Under the pieces are notes generated by a model. That model did not search any database. It saw only the letters and a program-made list of their open reading frames with translations, and was not told where the DNA came from. DNA of 42,797 bases, taken from the NCBI GenBank assembly GCA_021372695.1, contig JAJFTY010000194.1:1-42797 (forward strand), in the 5' to 3' direction. This document shows, one piece after another, positions 25,013 to 33,821 of the stretch. How positions within the stretch are numbered: position 1 is the stretch's first letter; each line of letters starts with the position of its first letter. This DNA comes from Deltaproteobacteria bacterium. GTDB lineage: Bacteria; Desulfobacterota; Syntrophia; Syntrophales; UBA5619. The translations under genes and the position numbers were made by a program.

Positions 25013-25972
25013 ATGAATACCATCCTGAAAGACAATCTCAGTTTTGCGGTGCTGGCCGTCGTCTTCGCCGTTCTCCCCTTTGTCCTGCCCTATACCGCGC
25101 TGGCGACGGAGGTGCTGATCTTCGCTCTGGCGGTGATCGCCTTCGATCTCCTCCTGGGCTACACCGGGGTGATGATGTTCTGCCAGGCCTCCTTCTTCGG
25201 GACCTCGGTCTACGTGACGGCCCTCTCCATCATCCACCTGAAGACCTCCCTCATCCCCTCGATGCTTCTGGGGATCGGGATGGCGAGCGTGCTGGCCCTG
25301 ATCTTCGGCTTCTTTGCGACGCTCCGGAAAGGTTCCTATTCGGTGCTCCTGACCCTGGCTTTCAACGAAATGATCTACTTTATCGCCTATCAGTGGAAGT
25401 CGGTCACCGGGGGTGACGACGGCCTGCGGGGGATCACGCGGCCCAATCTGGAGATTCCGGGACTCCCGAGCATCTCCTTCGCTACGGAGCTGAGCTACTA
25501 TTTTCTGGCCCTGTTCTTCTTCCTCCTGGCCTTTCTGATCATCAAGCGGATCATCGATTCGCCCTTCGGCAAGGTCCTCGTGGCCATCCGGGAGAACGAA
25601 TCGCGAGCCGAGGCCATCGGGTACAACACGCGGATCTTCAAGCTGATCTCCTTCGAGATCTGCGGGATTTTCCTGGGGCTCGCCGGGGCGCTCTACGTGA
25701 TGTTCATGAATTTCGCCCATATCAGCAATGTCGCGTTCGACACCTCGGGCAATATCGTCATGATGGAATTGATCGGCGGCATCGGCACGCTTTTCGGCCC
25801 GATCCTGGGCGCTTTTCTGGTCGTCCTCGCTTCGGAAAAGGCGAGCGCCATCTGGGCCCGCTGGCCCCTGATCCTTGGGGTCATCTTCGTTCTCTTCGTG
25901 CTTTTTGCCCGGGGAGGGATTTGGGGATTGATCACATCGTCGATCCAGAAATTCCGCAAATCCCGGGCCTGA
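25013..25972 (+). CDS. livM: ABC transporter permease LivM-like
   Basis: The 319-residue membrane protein has about nine helices and the LivM motifs LLLGYTGVMMFCQASFFG, YQWKSVTGGDDGLRGI, AIRENESRAEAIGYN and GGIGTLFGPILGAFLVV. With LivH it makes up the permease. It starts one base after the livH stop. After its stop, 156 bases lead to the dehydrogenase gene and hold a GC hairpin (26075-26092) and a small reading frame. Confidence 0.93.
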   Translation: MNTILKDNLSFAVLAVVFAVLPFVLPYTALATEVLIFALAVIAFDLLLGYTGVMMFCQASFFGTSVYVTALSIIHLKTSLIPSMLLGIGMASVLALIFGFFATLRKGSYSVLLTLAFNEMIYFIAYQWKSVTGGDDGLRGITRPNLEIPGLPSISFATELSYYFLALFFFLLAFLIIKRIIDSPFGKVLVAIRENESRAEAIGYNTRIFKLISFEICGIFLGLAGALYVMFMNFAHISNVAFDTSGNIVMMELIGGIGTLFGPILGAFLVVLASEKASAIWARWPLILGVIFVLFVLFARGGIWGLITSSIQKFRKSRA

Positions 25973-26074
25973 TGACTTTTTGACCTGGTTTCTCCGGGCT
26001 TCGCGAAGCACGCTCTGCGTCGAGGAGGGTGCGGACGGCCCGATGCGGTGACTCACTGAGGATCTGAAGAGTAG

Positions 26075-26092
26075 CCCGCGGGGAACCGCGGG
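26075..26092 (+). other. GNRA-capped hairpin upstream of the dehydrogenase gene
   Basis: CCCGCGG (26075-26081), loop GGAA and CCGCGGG (26086-26092) form a perfect 7-bp stem with a GNRA tetraloop. It is followed directly by AGGAGTCATG, the ribosome site of a 16-codon reading frame. A structural role in the mRNA leader is possible. Confidence 0.4.
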
Positions 26093-26099
26093 AGGAGTC

Positions 26100-26150
26100 A
26101 TGAACCCAATAGGAATAGGAGAAATGACATGGCAGAACCGAAACGAATGA
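26100..26150 (+). CDS. Possible 16-codon upstream reading frame overlapping the dehydrogenase start
   Basis: An ATG at 26100, preceded by GGGAGGAG, opens a 16-residue frame (MNPIGIGEMTWQNRNE) that ends at 26150. It overlaps the start of the dehydrogenase gene (26129) in another frame. The good ribosome site and overlap suggest translational coupling. It may equally be chance, as the dehydrogenase has its own AGGAG site at 26114-26120. Confidence 0.3.
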   Translation: MNPIGIGEMTWQNRNE

Positions 26151-27649
26151 AATACTGCGTGAACAATGAGTGGCTGACGTCGAAGACGAAGAAATACATG
26201 CCCGTGACCAACAGCAGCACCGGAGAGGTGATCGCCGAAGTGCCCTGCTGTACCGTCGAAGAGGTGGAGAGCGCGATCGCGGCCGCGCAGGCGGCGTTCG
26301 CGGCCTGGTCGGCGACGCCGGTGCAGAACCGCATCGCGGTGATGTTCCGCTTCCGCTCGCTTCTGGAGAGCCACCTGGAGGAGCTGACCCTGTCGGTGGC
26401 CACGGAGCTGGGCAAGAACATGGACGAGGCCCGCGGCGACATCATCAAGACGATGGAGGTCGTCGAGGTCGCCTGCGGAGCGCCCATCCTGATGCAGGGA
26501 GACTCCCTGATGAACGTCTCCACCGGGCACGACACGGTCATGTACCGTGAGCCCGTCGGGGTGTTCGCGGGAATCGTTCCGTTCAACTTCCCGTCGATGG
26601 TTCCGTTCGGCTGGATGATCCCTCTCTGCATTTCGACGGGAAACACCTTCGTGCTGAAGGCGTCGAGCCTGACCCCGCTGACGGGGATGCGGGTGCTGGA
26701 GCTGCTGATCGAAGCCGGCCTTCCCGCGGGCGTCGTGAACCTGGTCACGTGCAGCCGGGTCGAGGCCGAAATCTTCCTGCGGCACCCGGCCGTCCGCGGG
26801 ATCTCCTACGTGGGATCGACGTCGGTCGGCCTCCACATCTACTCTACCGCGGCGGCGAACGGCAAGCGCGTCCAGGCGCTCTGCGAAGCCAAGAACCACG
26901 GACTCGTCCTGCGCGATGCGGCGCTCGAGCGGTCGGCGATCGGGATCATCAACTCGACCTTCGGCTGTGCCGGGATGCGGTGCATGGCTCTGCCCGCCCT
27001 CTGCGTCGAGGAGGCCTGCGCCGACGAGTTCATCGGTTACCTCCTCAAGTATGCCAAGGCCCGGAAGGTGGGCTGCGCCTACGATCCGAAGACGGAGCTG
27101 GGGCCGGTGGTATCGGCCGAGCACAAGCAGTTCGTCATCGACTGGATCAACAAGGGGGTCGAAGAGGGGGCCGAGCTGATCCTCGACGGCCGGAATATCG
27201 TCGTTCCCGGCTTCGAGAACGGCCATTTCGTGGGGCCCACGATCTTCGATCACGTGAAGCCCGGGATGTGCATCGGCGACTGCGAGGTCTTCGGCCCCGT
27301 GACCGCCATCAAAAGGGTCAAGGACTTCGAGGAGGGGCTGGCGATCATGAACGACAACCGCTTCGCCAACGGCTCCTGCATCTTCACCCAGAACGGCTAT
27401 TACGCCCGGGAGTTCGTCCGCCGGACGCATGGCGGTATGGTCGGCGTCAACGTTGGGATTCCCGTGCCGGTGGCCTACTTCCCGTTTGCCGGGCACAAGG
27501 ACTCCTTCTTCGGAGACCTCCACGTGATGGGGAAGGACGGGGTCGCCTTCTACACGGAAGCCAAATGCGTCACCTCGCGCTGGTTCAGCGAGGAGGACAA
27601 GCAGGAAAAACGCGTGAGCACCTGGGAGGGTACGATCACGCGGAAATAG
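26129..27649 (+). CDS. mmsA: CoA-acylating (methyl)malonate-semialdehyde dehydrogenase
   Basis: The 506-residue aldehyde dehydrogenase has hallmarks of the MMSDH subgroup: GVFAGIVPFNFPSMVP, the catalytic Cys285 in CAGMRCMAL (CAGQRCMA in relatives), AKNHGLVL in place of the ELGGK segment with its general-base Glu, and a C-terminal GHKDSFFGDLH...GKDG...FYTE. MMSDH turns malonate or methylmalonate semialdehyde + CoA + NAD+ into acetyl- or propionyl-CoA + CO2 + NADH. The residue before AKNH is Glu (usually Gly), which is unusual. Pairing with the downstream AGXT2-like aminotransferase points to beta-alanine or 3-aminoisobutyrate breakdown. AGGAG lies upstream. Confidence 0.9.
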   Translation: MAEPKRMKYCVNNEWLTSKTKKYMPVTNSSTGEVIAEVPCCTVEEVESAIAAAQAAFAAWSATPVQNRIAVMFRFRSLLESHLEELTLSVATELGKNMDEARGDIIKTMEVVEVACGAPILMQGDSLMNVSTGHDTVMYREPVGVFAGIVPFNFPSMVPFGWMIPLCISTGNTFVLKASSLTPLTGMRVLELLIEAGLPAGVVNLVTCSRVEAEIFLRHPAVRGISYVGSTSVGLHIYSTAAANGKRVQALCEAKNHGLVLRDAALERSAIGIINSTFGCAGMRCMALPALCVEEACADEFIGYLLKYAKARKVGCAYDPKTELGPVVSAEHKQFVIDWINKGVEEGAELILDGRNIVVPGFENGHFVGPTIFDHVKPGMCIGDCEVFGPVTAIKRVKDFEEGLAIMNDNRFANGSCIFTQNGYYAREFVRRTHGGMVGVNVGIPVPVAYFPFAGHKDSFFGDLHVMGKDGVAFYTEAKCVTSRWFSEEDKQEKRVSTWEGTITRK

Positions 27650-27779
27650 GAACACCTTCCTTCGCCCCTCCCCCTCTCCTGTCTCCGTTTTCCGGTCCCC
27701 CGAGGGGCATGGGGAACGGAGCCGGGGGAGATTTTGGCCGGGCCGGGAAGAGATTTGAAAATTCAGAAAGGAGTTTGCC

Positions 27780-29120
27780 ATGAAGGCACCGGAATTGCCG
27801 CCTTACGATTATCAACCGAAACCCTACAAGGGGCCGTCCTATGAGGAGGTCCTGAAACTCAAGAACCGCTACGTGACGCCCACGTCGGTTCCCAATTACA
27901 AGAAACCCCTGATGATCGTCGAGGGTTCCATGCAGTACCTCTTCGACCATACGGGACGGCGCTATCTGGACGTCATCGGCGGGATCGTGACGGTGAGCGT
28001 CGGCCACTGCCATCCCTACGTCGTGCAGAAGGTGAAGGAGCAGAACGAGCGCCTCCAGCACATCACCTCGATCTATCTCCATCCGAACATCGCCCAGTAC
28101 GCCGAGATGCTGGCATCGAAGCTTCCGGGCGACCTGAGCGTCTGCTACTTCGTCAACTCGGGATCGGAGGCCAACGATCTGGCGCTCCTGATCGCCCGGC
28201 TCTACACGGGCAACTATGACGTCGTGGCCCTGCGCAACGCCTATCACGGCGGCAGCGCATCGACGATGCAGCTCACCGCGCACAGCACCTGGAAGTACAA
28301 TTACCCCCACAGCTTCGGCGTCCACCATGCCATCAACCCGGATCCCTACCGCGGCCCGTGGGGCCACGACGATCCGCAGGCCGGCGCGAAATACGCGGCG
28401 GAGATCAAGAACCTGATCGACTATGCCACGCCGGGACGCGTCGCGGGCTTCTTCGCCGAATCGATCCAGGGGGTCGGCGGGTCGGTGGTCTATCCCGAAG
28501 GCTTCCTGAAGGGGGCCTATGAGGTCGTCCGGGCGGCGGGCGGGGTGTGCATCGCCGACGAAGTCCAGACCGGTTTCACCCGGACGGGCACCGACTACTG
28601 GGGATTTCAGAATCACGGGGTCATTCCCGACATCGTCACCATGGCCAAGGGGATCGGTGACGGCGTTCCCCTGGCGGCGGTCGTCACGACGCCCAAGATC
28701 GCAAACGCCCTCACGAGCCGGATCCATTTCAACACCTTCGGCGGAAATCCCGTCTCCTGTGCCGCCGGCATGGCGGTCCTCGAGATCATCGACCGGGAGA
28801 ACATCCAGAAGAACTGCCTGGAGCGGGGCAAAGAGCTGATGGCGGGCTACAAGAAGCTGATGGCCAAGCATGACATCATCGGCGACGTGCGCGGCCGGGG
28901 GCTCATGACGGGGATCGAGCTCGTCAAGGACCGCAAAACGAAGGAGCCGGCGAAGGAAGAGGCTCTGAGGATCTTCGAGCGTTTGAAGGACTTGGGGCTG
29001 CTCACGGGCAAGGGCGGACTCCATGCCAACACGCTCCGGATCAAGCCGCCCATGTGCATCACCAAGGCCGACGTGAAGTTCGTGATCGAAGCTCTCGACA
29101 TCGCCCTGAGCGAAGCGTAG
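27780..29120 (+). CDS. Class III aminotransferase, AGXT2-like (beta-alanine/3-aminoisobutyrate:pyruvate or alanine:glyoxylate)
   Basis: The 446-residue PLP enzyme has the class III motifs: [20 protein letters not shown], the cofactor Asp in [11 protein letters not shown], the Schiff-base Lys290 in [14 protein letters not shown] and [14 protein letters not shown]. The segment GYHP-like [10 protein letters not shown] and [12 protein letters not shown] are typical of the AGXT2 subgroup, which transaminates beta-amino acids with pyruvate or glyoxylate. With MMSDH upstream and alanine dehydrogenase downstream, conversion of beta-alanine + pyruvate to malonate semialdehyde + alanine is the best guess. 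AAAGGAG lies before the start. The 130-base gap upstream shows nothing further. Confidence 0.9.
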   Translation: MKAPELPPYDYQPKPYKGPSYEEVLKLKNRYVTPTSVPNYKKPLMIVEGSMQYLFDHTGRRYLDVIGGIVTVSVGHCHPYVVQKVKEQNERLQHITSIYLHPNIAQYAEMLASKLPGDLSVCYFVNSGSEANDLALLIARLYTGNYDVVALRNAYHGGSASTMQLTAHSTWKYNYPHSFGVHHAINPDPYRGPWGHDDPQAGAKYAAEIKNLIDYATPGRVAGFFAESIQGVGGSVVYPEGFLKGAYEVVRAAGGVCIADEVQTGFTRTGTDYWGFQNHGVIPDIVTMAKGIGDGVPLAAVVTTPKIANALTSRIHFNTFGGNPVSCAAGMAVLEIIDRENIQKNCLERGKELMAGYKKLMAKHDIIGDVRGRGLMTGIELVKDRKTKEPAKEEALRIFERLKDLGLLTGKGGLHANTLRIKPPMCITKADVKFVIEALDIALSEA

Positions 29121-29211
29121 TGTCCGGCCGCCGCGGCGGCCGGAATTCTGGATTGAGAAATCGAACGACTTTCTTGAGAGGGACAGGTCTGTCCGGAGGA
29201 GGAGAAGAACG

Positions 29212-30324
29212 ATGATCGTAGGAATACTGAAAGAGATCAAAACGCTGGAGAATCGTGCCTGCATGACGCCGTCGGGCGTGGAGGAGATGCGCGGCCATGG
29301 TCACACGGTGCTGGTCGAGAAGGGCGCCGGGGTCGGGAGCGGCTTCGATGACAAGGCCTACCAGGCCGCGGGGGCCCAGATCGTCAAGACGGCGAAGGAG
29401 ATCTACGGCCGGGCCGATATGGTGATGCACGTCAAGGAGCCGCTGCCTGCGGAATATCCTCTGATCCGGAAGGACCAGATCGTTTTCACCTACCTGCATC
29501 TGGCGGCGGACGAGAAGCAGACGAAAGCGCTCATCAAGAGCAAGTGCATCGCGATCGCCTACGAGACAGTGCAGCGTCCGGACCGGTCGCTGCCGCTGCT
29601 GGTGCCGATGAGCGAGGTGGCCGGCCGGATGTCGATCCAGGAGGGGGCGAAGTACCTGGAGAGCCCCACCGGAGGATCGGGGTTGCTTCTGGGCGGCGTG
29701 CCGGGTGTCGACCCGGCCACGGTCCTGGTGATCGGGGCCGGAACGGTCGGGATGCATGCGGCGAAGATGGCCTGCGGCCTGGGGGCGAAGGTGTACATGG
29801 TCGATGCCTATCTGCCGAGGCTGCGCTATCTGAGCGAGGTGATGCCGGCGAACTGTTTCCTCTTGAAGTCCTCCCCGGCGACGATCCGCCGGTTGATCCA
29901 GGAGGCGGACCTCGTCATCGGGTCTGTGCTGGTCCCGGGGGCGAAGGCGCCGAAGATGGTGACCCGCGAGATGATCAAGACCATGAAGAAGGGGTCGGTG
30001 ATGGTGGACGTGGCGATCGACCAGGGGGGATGCTTCGAGACCTCCAAGGCGACGACGCATGCGGACCCGGTCTATACCGTGGACGGGGTCATCCACTACT
30101 GCGTGGCCAACATGCCGGGCGCCGTGGCCCGGACGTCGACCCTGGCCCTGACCAACGCGACCCTGCCGTACGCGCTGGAGATCGCAGACAAGGGCTGGTC
30201 CAAGGCGATGCAGGATAATCCGGACCTCAAGTCCGGGGCGAACGTGATCAAGGGGAAGGTGACCTTCAAGGGGGTGTCGGAGGCTTTCGGTCTTCCCTAT
30301 GTTCCCGTCGAGGAGCTCTGGTAG
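29212..30324 (+). CDS. ald: Alanine dehydrogenase
   Basis: The 370-residue protein matches alanine dehydrogenase throughout: MIVGILKEIKTLENR, the pyruvate-binding Lys in MHVKEPLPAEYP, YLHLAAD with the active-site His, the NAD-binding VLVIGAGTVGMHAAKMA and catalytic Asp in VDVAIDQGGCFET. It deaminates L-alanine to pyruvate, NH3 and NADH, so it would recycle the alanine formed by the upstream aminotransferase. GGAGGAG lies before the start. The operon ends with the strong terminator at 30395. Confidence 0.95.
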   Translation: MIVGILKEIKTLENRACMTPSGVEEMRGHGHTVLVEKGAGVGSGFDDKAYQAAGAQIVKTAKEIYGRADMVMHVKEPLPAEYPLIRKDQIVFTYLHLAADEKQTKALIKSKCIAIAYETVQRPDRSLPLLVPMSEVAGRMSIQEGAKYLESPTGGSGLLLGGVPGVDPATVLVIGAGTVGMHAAKMACGLGAKVYMVDAYLPRLRYLSEVMPANCFLLKSSPATIRRLIQEADLVIGSVLVPGAKAPKMVTREMIKTMKKGSVMVDVAIDQGGCFETSKATTHADPVYTVDGVIHYCVANMPGAVARTSTLALTNATLPYALEIADKGWSKAMQDNPDLKSGANVIKGKVTFKGVSEAFGLPYVPVEELW

Positions 30325-30394
30325 GGTAGATTTTCCCTCCCTGGCGGGAGGGATGAAGGGGAACCGGACAGGTTGCGAGTCCCCCCAAGTGCTG

Positions 30395-30437
30395 AATCGT
30401 CCCTTCGGGCCCGGGCACGAAGGGACGATTCTTTTTT
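30395..30437 (+). terminator. Strong intrinsic terminator of the plus-strand operon
   Basis: A perfect 13-bp stem AATCGTCCCTTCG/CGAAGGGACGATT (30395-30407 and 30418-30430) with a 10-base loop is followed by CTTTTTT. It ends the series from the transcarbamoylase to ald and sits just before the convergent FmdB-like gene. Confidence 0.9.
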
Positions 30438-30440
30438 CGT

Positions 30441-30929
30441 CTACAGGTCGTAGATGGTATCGTCCACGCGGGGCTTAGGTTTCCGGCCGCCCTTTATCCC
30501 CTTTCCCGCGGCGACAAAAGGCTCTTCCCCTTCGAGCAGGTCGCCCATCTCCGCCTCGATCCGGTCGGGGTCTTCCCCCTTCTCCAGGCGGGAGAGCGCC
30601 TCCTCCATTCCGGAGCCCAGGGAGAGGCCGGTTGCATCGGTCAGCTTCCGCATGAGCTGCGCGGCCTGACGCGGGTCGTCCTCGTTCATCTTCTCCGCCT
30701 CCCCGGCAAGCATCGCCATCGCCTTTTCCATCTTCGCCTCGCCGATCGGGGGCATGTCGTCGCCGGCCGGCTCCTCTTTGCCCCGGGAAACTCGTGCGAA
30801 AATCGACATCTGCCGCTTCAAGGGACGACGGCAGCGCGGGCAGGCAGGTATCTTGGTGGTATTCACCCCCGGCGAGAAGAAGCTGAAAACGGTGTTGCAG
30901 CGGTTGCAGTAGAATTCGTAGATGGGCAT
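30441..30929 (-). CDS. FmdB-family zinc-ribbon protein
   Basis: The 162-residue protein starts MPIYEFYCNRC and has a second pair in PACPRC, giving the Cx2C...Cx2C zinc ribbon of the FmdB/regulatory-protein family. The rest is an acidic helical tail (GEAEKMNEDDPRQAAQLMRKL, EEALSRLEKGEDPDRIEAEMGDLL), common in deltaproteobacterial members. Its role is unknown; some relatives are tied to formamidase regulation. The second of two tandem ATG codons (30929) fits family starts and has AGGAG six bases upstream. Confidence 0.85.
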   Translation of the reverse strand: MPIYEFYCNRCNTVFSFFSPGVNTTKIPACPRCRRPLKRQMSIFARVSRGKEEPAGDDMPPIGEAKMEKAMAMLAGEAEKMNEDDPRQAAQLMRKLTDATGLSLGSGMEEALSRLEKGEDPDRIEAEMGDLLEGEEPFVAAGKGIKGGRKPKPRVDDTIYDL

Positions 30930-31035
30930 CATCTTCTCCTGTGTATCGAAGTTCCGCGCTTCTGGATTCACTCCGGACGGAAACGGCGAACATTTTAGTC
31001 CACCGCGCGGTAAACATCAAGCGACGCGGGCGGGC

Positions 31036-32343
31036 TCAGGCCACCTCATCAGCCGGCGCCCCGGTCTGACGGCAGCGGGTCTCCGCGGTGAAGCCGACGA
31101 GCAGCACGGAGAGGACTGAAAAGGCGAGGATCAGAAGAAATCCCGAGCGGTAGGCGGCCAGGTCGTAGATCCGGACGCCGCCGGCCATGGCGCCGTGCCA
31201 GCCAAGATCGAGCGCCCAGCCGATCGTCGGGGGAAGGATCATCGACCCGAGCATCGCGCCCATGTTCTGAACTCCGCTCACCGTGCCGGCAAACCGGATC
31301 GGAACCGATTCCTTCACGAAGGCGAAGCAGATGATCGAACTGCCGCCGCTTAGGCCGGCGGTGATGACCAGGCTGATGAGCAGCCAGAAGGGGAGATTGG
31401 GGATCAGGAGGATGGGAAGCCACGCCAGCAGGGCCGTGATCGCGCCGGCGAGGATCACGGGTTTGCGCTGCCCGATCCGGTCCGACAGCAGGCCGAGCAG
31501 CATGGCGCCGGCCGCAAAGCAGACCAGCATTGTCGAGGTGATGGCAGAGGCGGTCGGTATGGACATCGCGTAGTGGGTGGTGAAGTAGGGGACCCCCCAG
31601 AGCCCCGTGAAGGTGACCACCGGCCCCGTCAGGCCGCACCCGACGAGGAAGAGAAGCCGGACGTTCCGGCAGCGGAACACCGCCATCAGGTCCCGGCGGA
31701 GCGTCGCGGCCGAGACGGCCGCTCGGATCTCAGAAGGGGCGAAGCTGCGGTAACCCCTTTCCGATGGATCGTCCCTGACGATCAACCATATCGCGGCCCC
31801 GATGAGGAACAGAAGAGCCGCTGCCGCGAGCATCACCGCGCGCCAGCCAAAACGGATGACCAGAAAATGGAGGGGAACGCCGGCGGATACTGCGCCCAGA
31901 ACGCCGCAGAGGAGGGCCAGTCCGCTCAACGCCGCATAGAAGCGGGAGTCGAACCAGCATGCCGCCAGCCGGAGGGTGGCGACATAGGAGACCCCGACAG
32001 CGCCGCCGATGAGCAGGCGTCCCAGGTTGGCCGGAACGATCGACGGGGCAGAGGCGAACAGAAGGGTGCCGGCGGCGGTGACGAGCGCCCCGGCGGTCAG
32101 GAGCTTGCGGGGGCCCCAGGTGTCGGCCAGGATGCCGGTCGGGATCTGCATCAAGACGTAGCTGTAGAAGTAGAAGGCGCTCAGATTCCCCAGGGCTGCG
32201 GCCCCGATGTTGAAGTCGGCCATCAGCTGGTTGGTGATGACGGCGGGGGCGACCCGATGGTAGAAGCCGATGAAGTAGAAGGCGGCGCCGAGGCCCCAGA
32301 CAAGCCAGGCGAGCGATGCAGGGGGATATCGTTTTTGATCCAT
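31036..32343 (-). CDS. Major facilitator superfamily transporter
   Basis: The 435-residue protein has about twelve membrane helices. The MFS motif A-like loop GILADTWGPRKLL lies between helices 2 and 3, and SDRIGQRKPVILAG in the second half. It resembles the sugar-acid/organic-anion branch (FYHRVAPAVIT near the N-terminus). The substrate is unknown. ATG 32343 has GAGGAG upstream; the frame stays open another 180 bases without another good start. It is divergent from the decayed MFS copy that follows. Confidence 0.88.
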   Translation of the reverse strand: MDQKRYPPASLAWLVWGLGAAFYFIGFYHRVAPAVITNQLMADFNIGAAALGNLSAFYFYSYVLMQIPTGILADTWGPRKLLTAGALVTAAGTLLFASAPSIVPANLGRLLIGGAVGVSYVATLRLAACWFDSRFYAALSGLALLCGVLGAVSAGVPLHFLVIRFGWRAVMLAAAALLFLIGAAIWLIVRDDPSERGYRSFAPSEIRAAVSAATLRRDLMAVFRCRNVRLLFLVGCGLTGPVVTFTGLWGVPYFTTHYAMSIPTASAITSTMLVCFAAGAMLLGLLSDRIGQRKPVILAGAITALLAWLPILLIPNLPFWLLISLVITAGLSGGSSIICFAFVKESVPIRFAGTVSGVQNMGAMLGSMILPPTIGWALDLGWHGAMAGGVRIYDLAAYRSGFLLILAFSVLSVLLVGFTAETRCRQTGAPADEVA

Positions 32344-32496
32344 CAAGATCTCCTCGGGGCAGGCGATCCGACGCCGCGTTTCTTCGGCGTGTCGCTTAAC
32401 AAATCGGGCCGGTGACAGCAAGGAATAAATGCTGCGGGACGCGTCGGAATACGATTTGACACGGAGGATCCCCATGGATAATCTGGCCGCACCTCT

Positions 32497-33553
32497 GTGA
32501 ATCATCCAAAACACGGAAAAGCGCAAGATGGCAGGTGCAAGTTGATTTCTTCTGCGGGACGGGAAAAGCTCTTCTACGGATGGGTCATCGTTGCCGTTCT
32601 TTTTCTGGCCGGTACCACGATATGGGGAATGCGTCTCTCCTTTGGCGTTTTCTTCAAGTCTCTGGAAGCCGAATTCGGGCTGAGCCGGGCTGCCACCTCA
32701 ACCATATTCTCGGCGTAAGTCATTCTCTCCGCCCTTTTTGCCACCGCCACGGGATGGGCCGTCGACCGTTTCACGCCAAAGCGGGTCGTGTTCCTGATGG
32801 GTTTCCTTACTGGATTGAGCTTGATGCTCACCAGCTTCACCCGCGAGCTGTGGCAGATCTTCATCACCTACAGCCTGTTGCTGTCCATGGGCACCGGGAT
32901 GGTCTATGTCACCGTTGTCTGCCTCACTTCACGGTGGTTTCATCGGAAACTGTGACTGGCGCTGGGCATCGCGGGTTCCGGCTCGGGGTTGGGCATGCTG
33001 TTGATATCGCCGTTGGCGACCTGCCTGATCGCCGAGTATGACTGGCGCACGGCCTACCTGATGATGGGGATCTTGACCTGGGCGATCACCATCTCGATCG
33101 TTGGTTTTGTCAAAACGGATCCTCAAGAGATCGGTTGTTTGCCGGATGGACTGCCCCCAAAAGGTCTCCAACGCCCCGGCGCAGAGAAACGGGAGCCAAC
33201 CCGCGTCTGCCAGGGCTTTCGTTGAAGCAGGTCCTGCGCAGAGGTAGCTTCTGGGCGTTCCATGAGATGTCCTGTGCCTACAGCCAGTTCTTCATCCTTG
33301 CGCATATCGTGCCGCATGCCACGGATGTTGGAATATCGGATGGAGAAGCGGTCTTCTGGAGGCAAGTTGGGGCGTGGGTGCCGCCGTGGGACCGGCAGCA
33401 GGGGGCTGCATATTCGATCTGACAGGAGGCTACGGGGCAGCCTTCCTGACGGCAACGCTGACGATGTTTATCGCAGCCTCAATGCTTCTGCCGGTGAAAC
33501 GTAAATCGGAACAGGCAAGGATGGGACTGGACAGGCGTCCTGATGTGGACTGA
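32497..33553 (+). pseudogene. Decayed MFS transporter gene
   Basis: The first frame begins at ATG 32497 and encodes MFS sequence (YGWVIVAVLFLAGTTIWG, FGVFFKSLEAEFGLSRA). It meets TAA at 32716, continues in frame (WAVDRFTPKRVVFLMGF), meets TGA at 32953, and resumes to about 33220. It then shifts frame (LRRGSFWAFHEMSCAYSQFFIL) and shifts again to VGAAVGPAAGGCIFDLTGGYGAAFL, ending at TGA 33553. About 100 residues expected for helices 7-9 are missing. Two stops, at least two frameshifts and a deletion show loss of function. It is of a different MFS branch (oxalate/monocarboxylate-like) from the intact transporter alongside. Confidence 0.85.
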
Positions 33554-33684
33554 ACGTTGATTTTCACAGGAACCTTCCGGCAATCAGCCCCGAGCAGGTT
33601 GCGGCAGCCGGCCGCCCTGTTCGAGGCCGGAGACCTGACCCCCATAAAATTTACAGATATTCGATAACTTAGGAAGCAAAGGCC

Positions 33685-33713
33685 TTGACAAATTTTCTTT
33701 CCGGGCGTATCCT
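33685..33713 (+). promoter_or_regulatory. Sigma-70-type promoter of the DEAD-box helicase gene
   Basis: A consensus -35 TTGACA (33685-33690), 17-bp spacer and -10 TATCCT (33708-33713) place the start near 33720. This gives a leader of about 100 bases before the ATG, which contains a terminator-like hairpin. Confidence 0.6.
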
Positions 33714-33752
33714 GCCCCCAAAATTCGTGCAGGAAAGCGTTGCATCCCTCCC

Positions 33753-33778
33753 GCCCGGGTATATCACCCGGGCTTTTT
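33753..33778 (+). terminator. Terminator-like hairpin in the helicase leader (possible attenuator)
   Basis: GCCCGGGT (33753-33760), loop ATATC and ACCCGGGC (33766-33773) form a perfect 8-bp stem followed by TTTTT. It lies between the promoter at 33685 and the helicase start. It could be the end of an upstream transcript or, given the promoter position, an attenuator or the end of a roughly 55-base RNA. Confidence 0.7.
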
Positions 33779-33821
33779 AAGGAAGCTCAGCCCCCTGTCC
33801 ATCGAAAAAAAGAGAGGAATC

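Noticed and set aside
24974..27781. 935-codon minus-strand open frame
   Set aside because: It is antisense to livM and the dehydrogenase gene, with low-complexity charged sequence and no family motif.
32953..32955. In-frame TGA in the MFS gene as another selenocysteine
   Set aside because: The position corresponds to a basic residue in a cytoplasmic loop, another stop (TAA) precedes it, frameshifts follow, and no hairpin stands at the right distance. It is a decayed gene.
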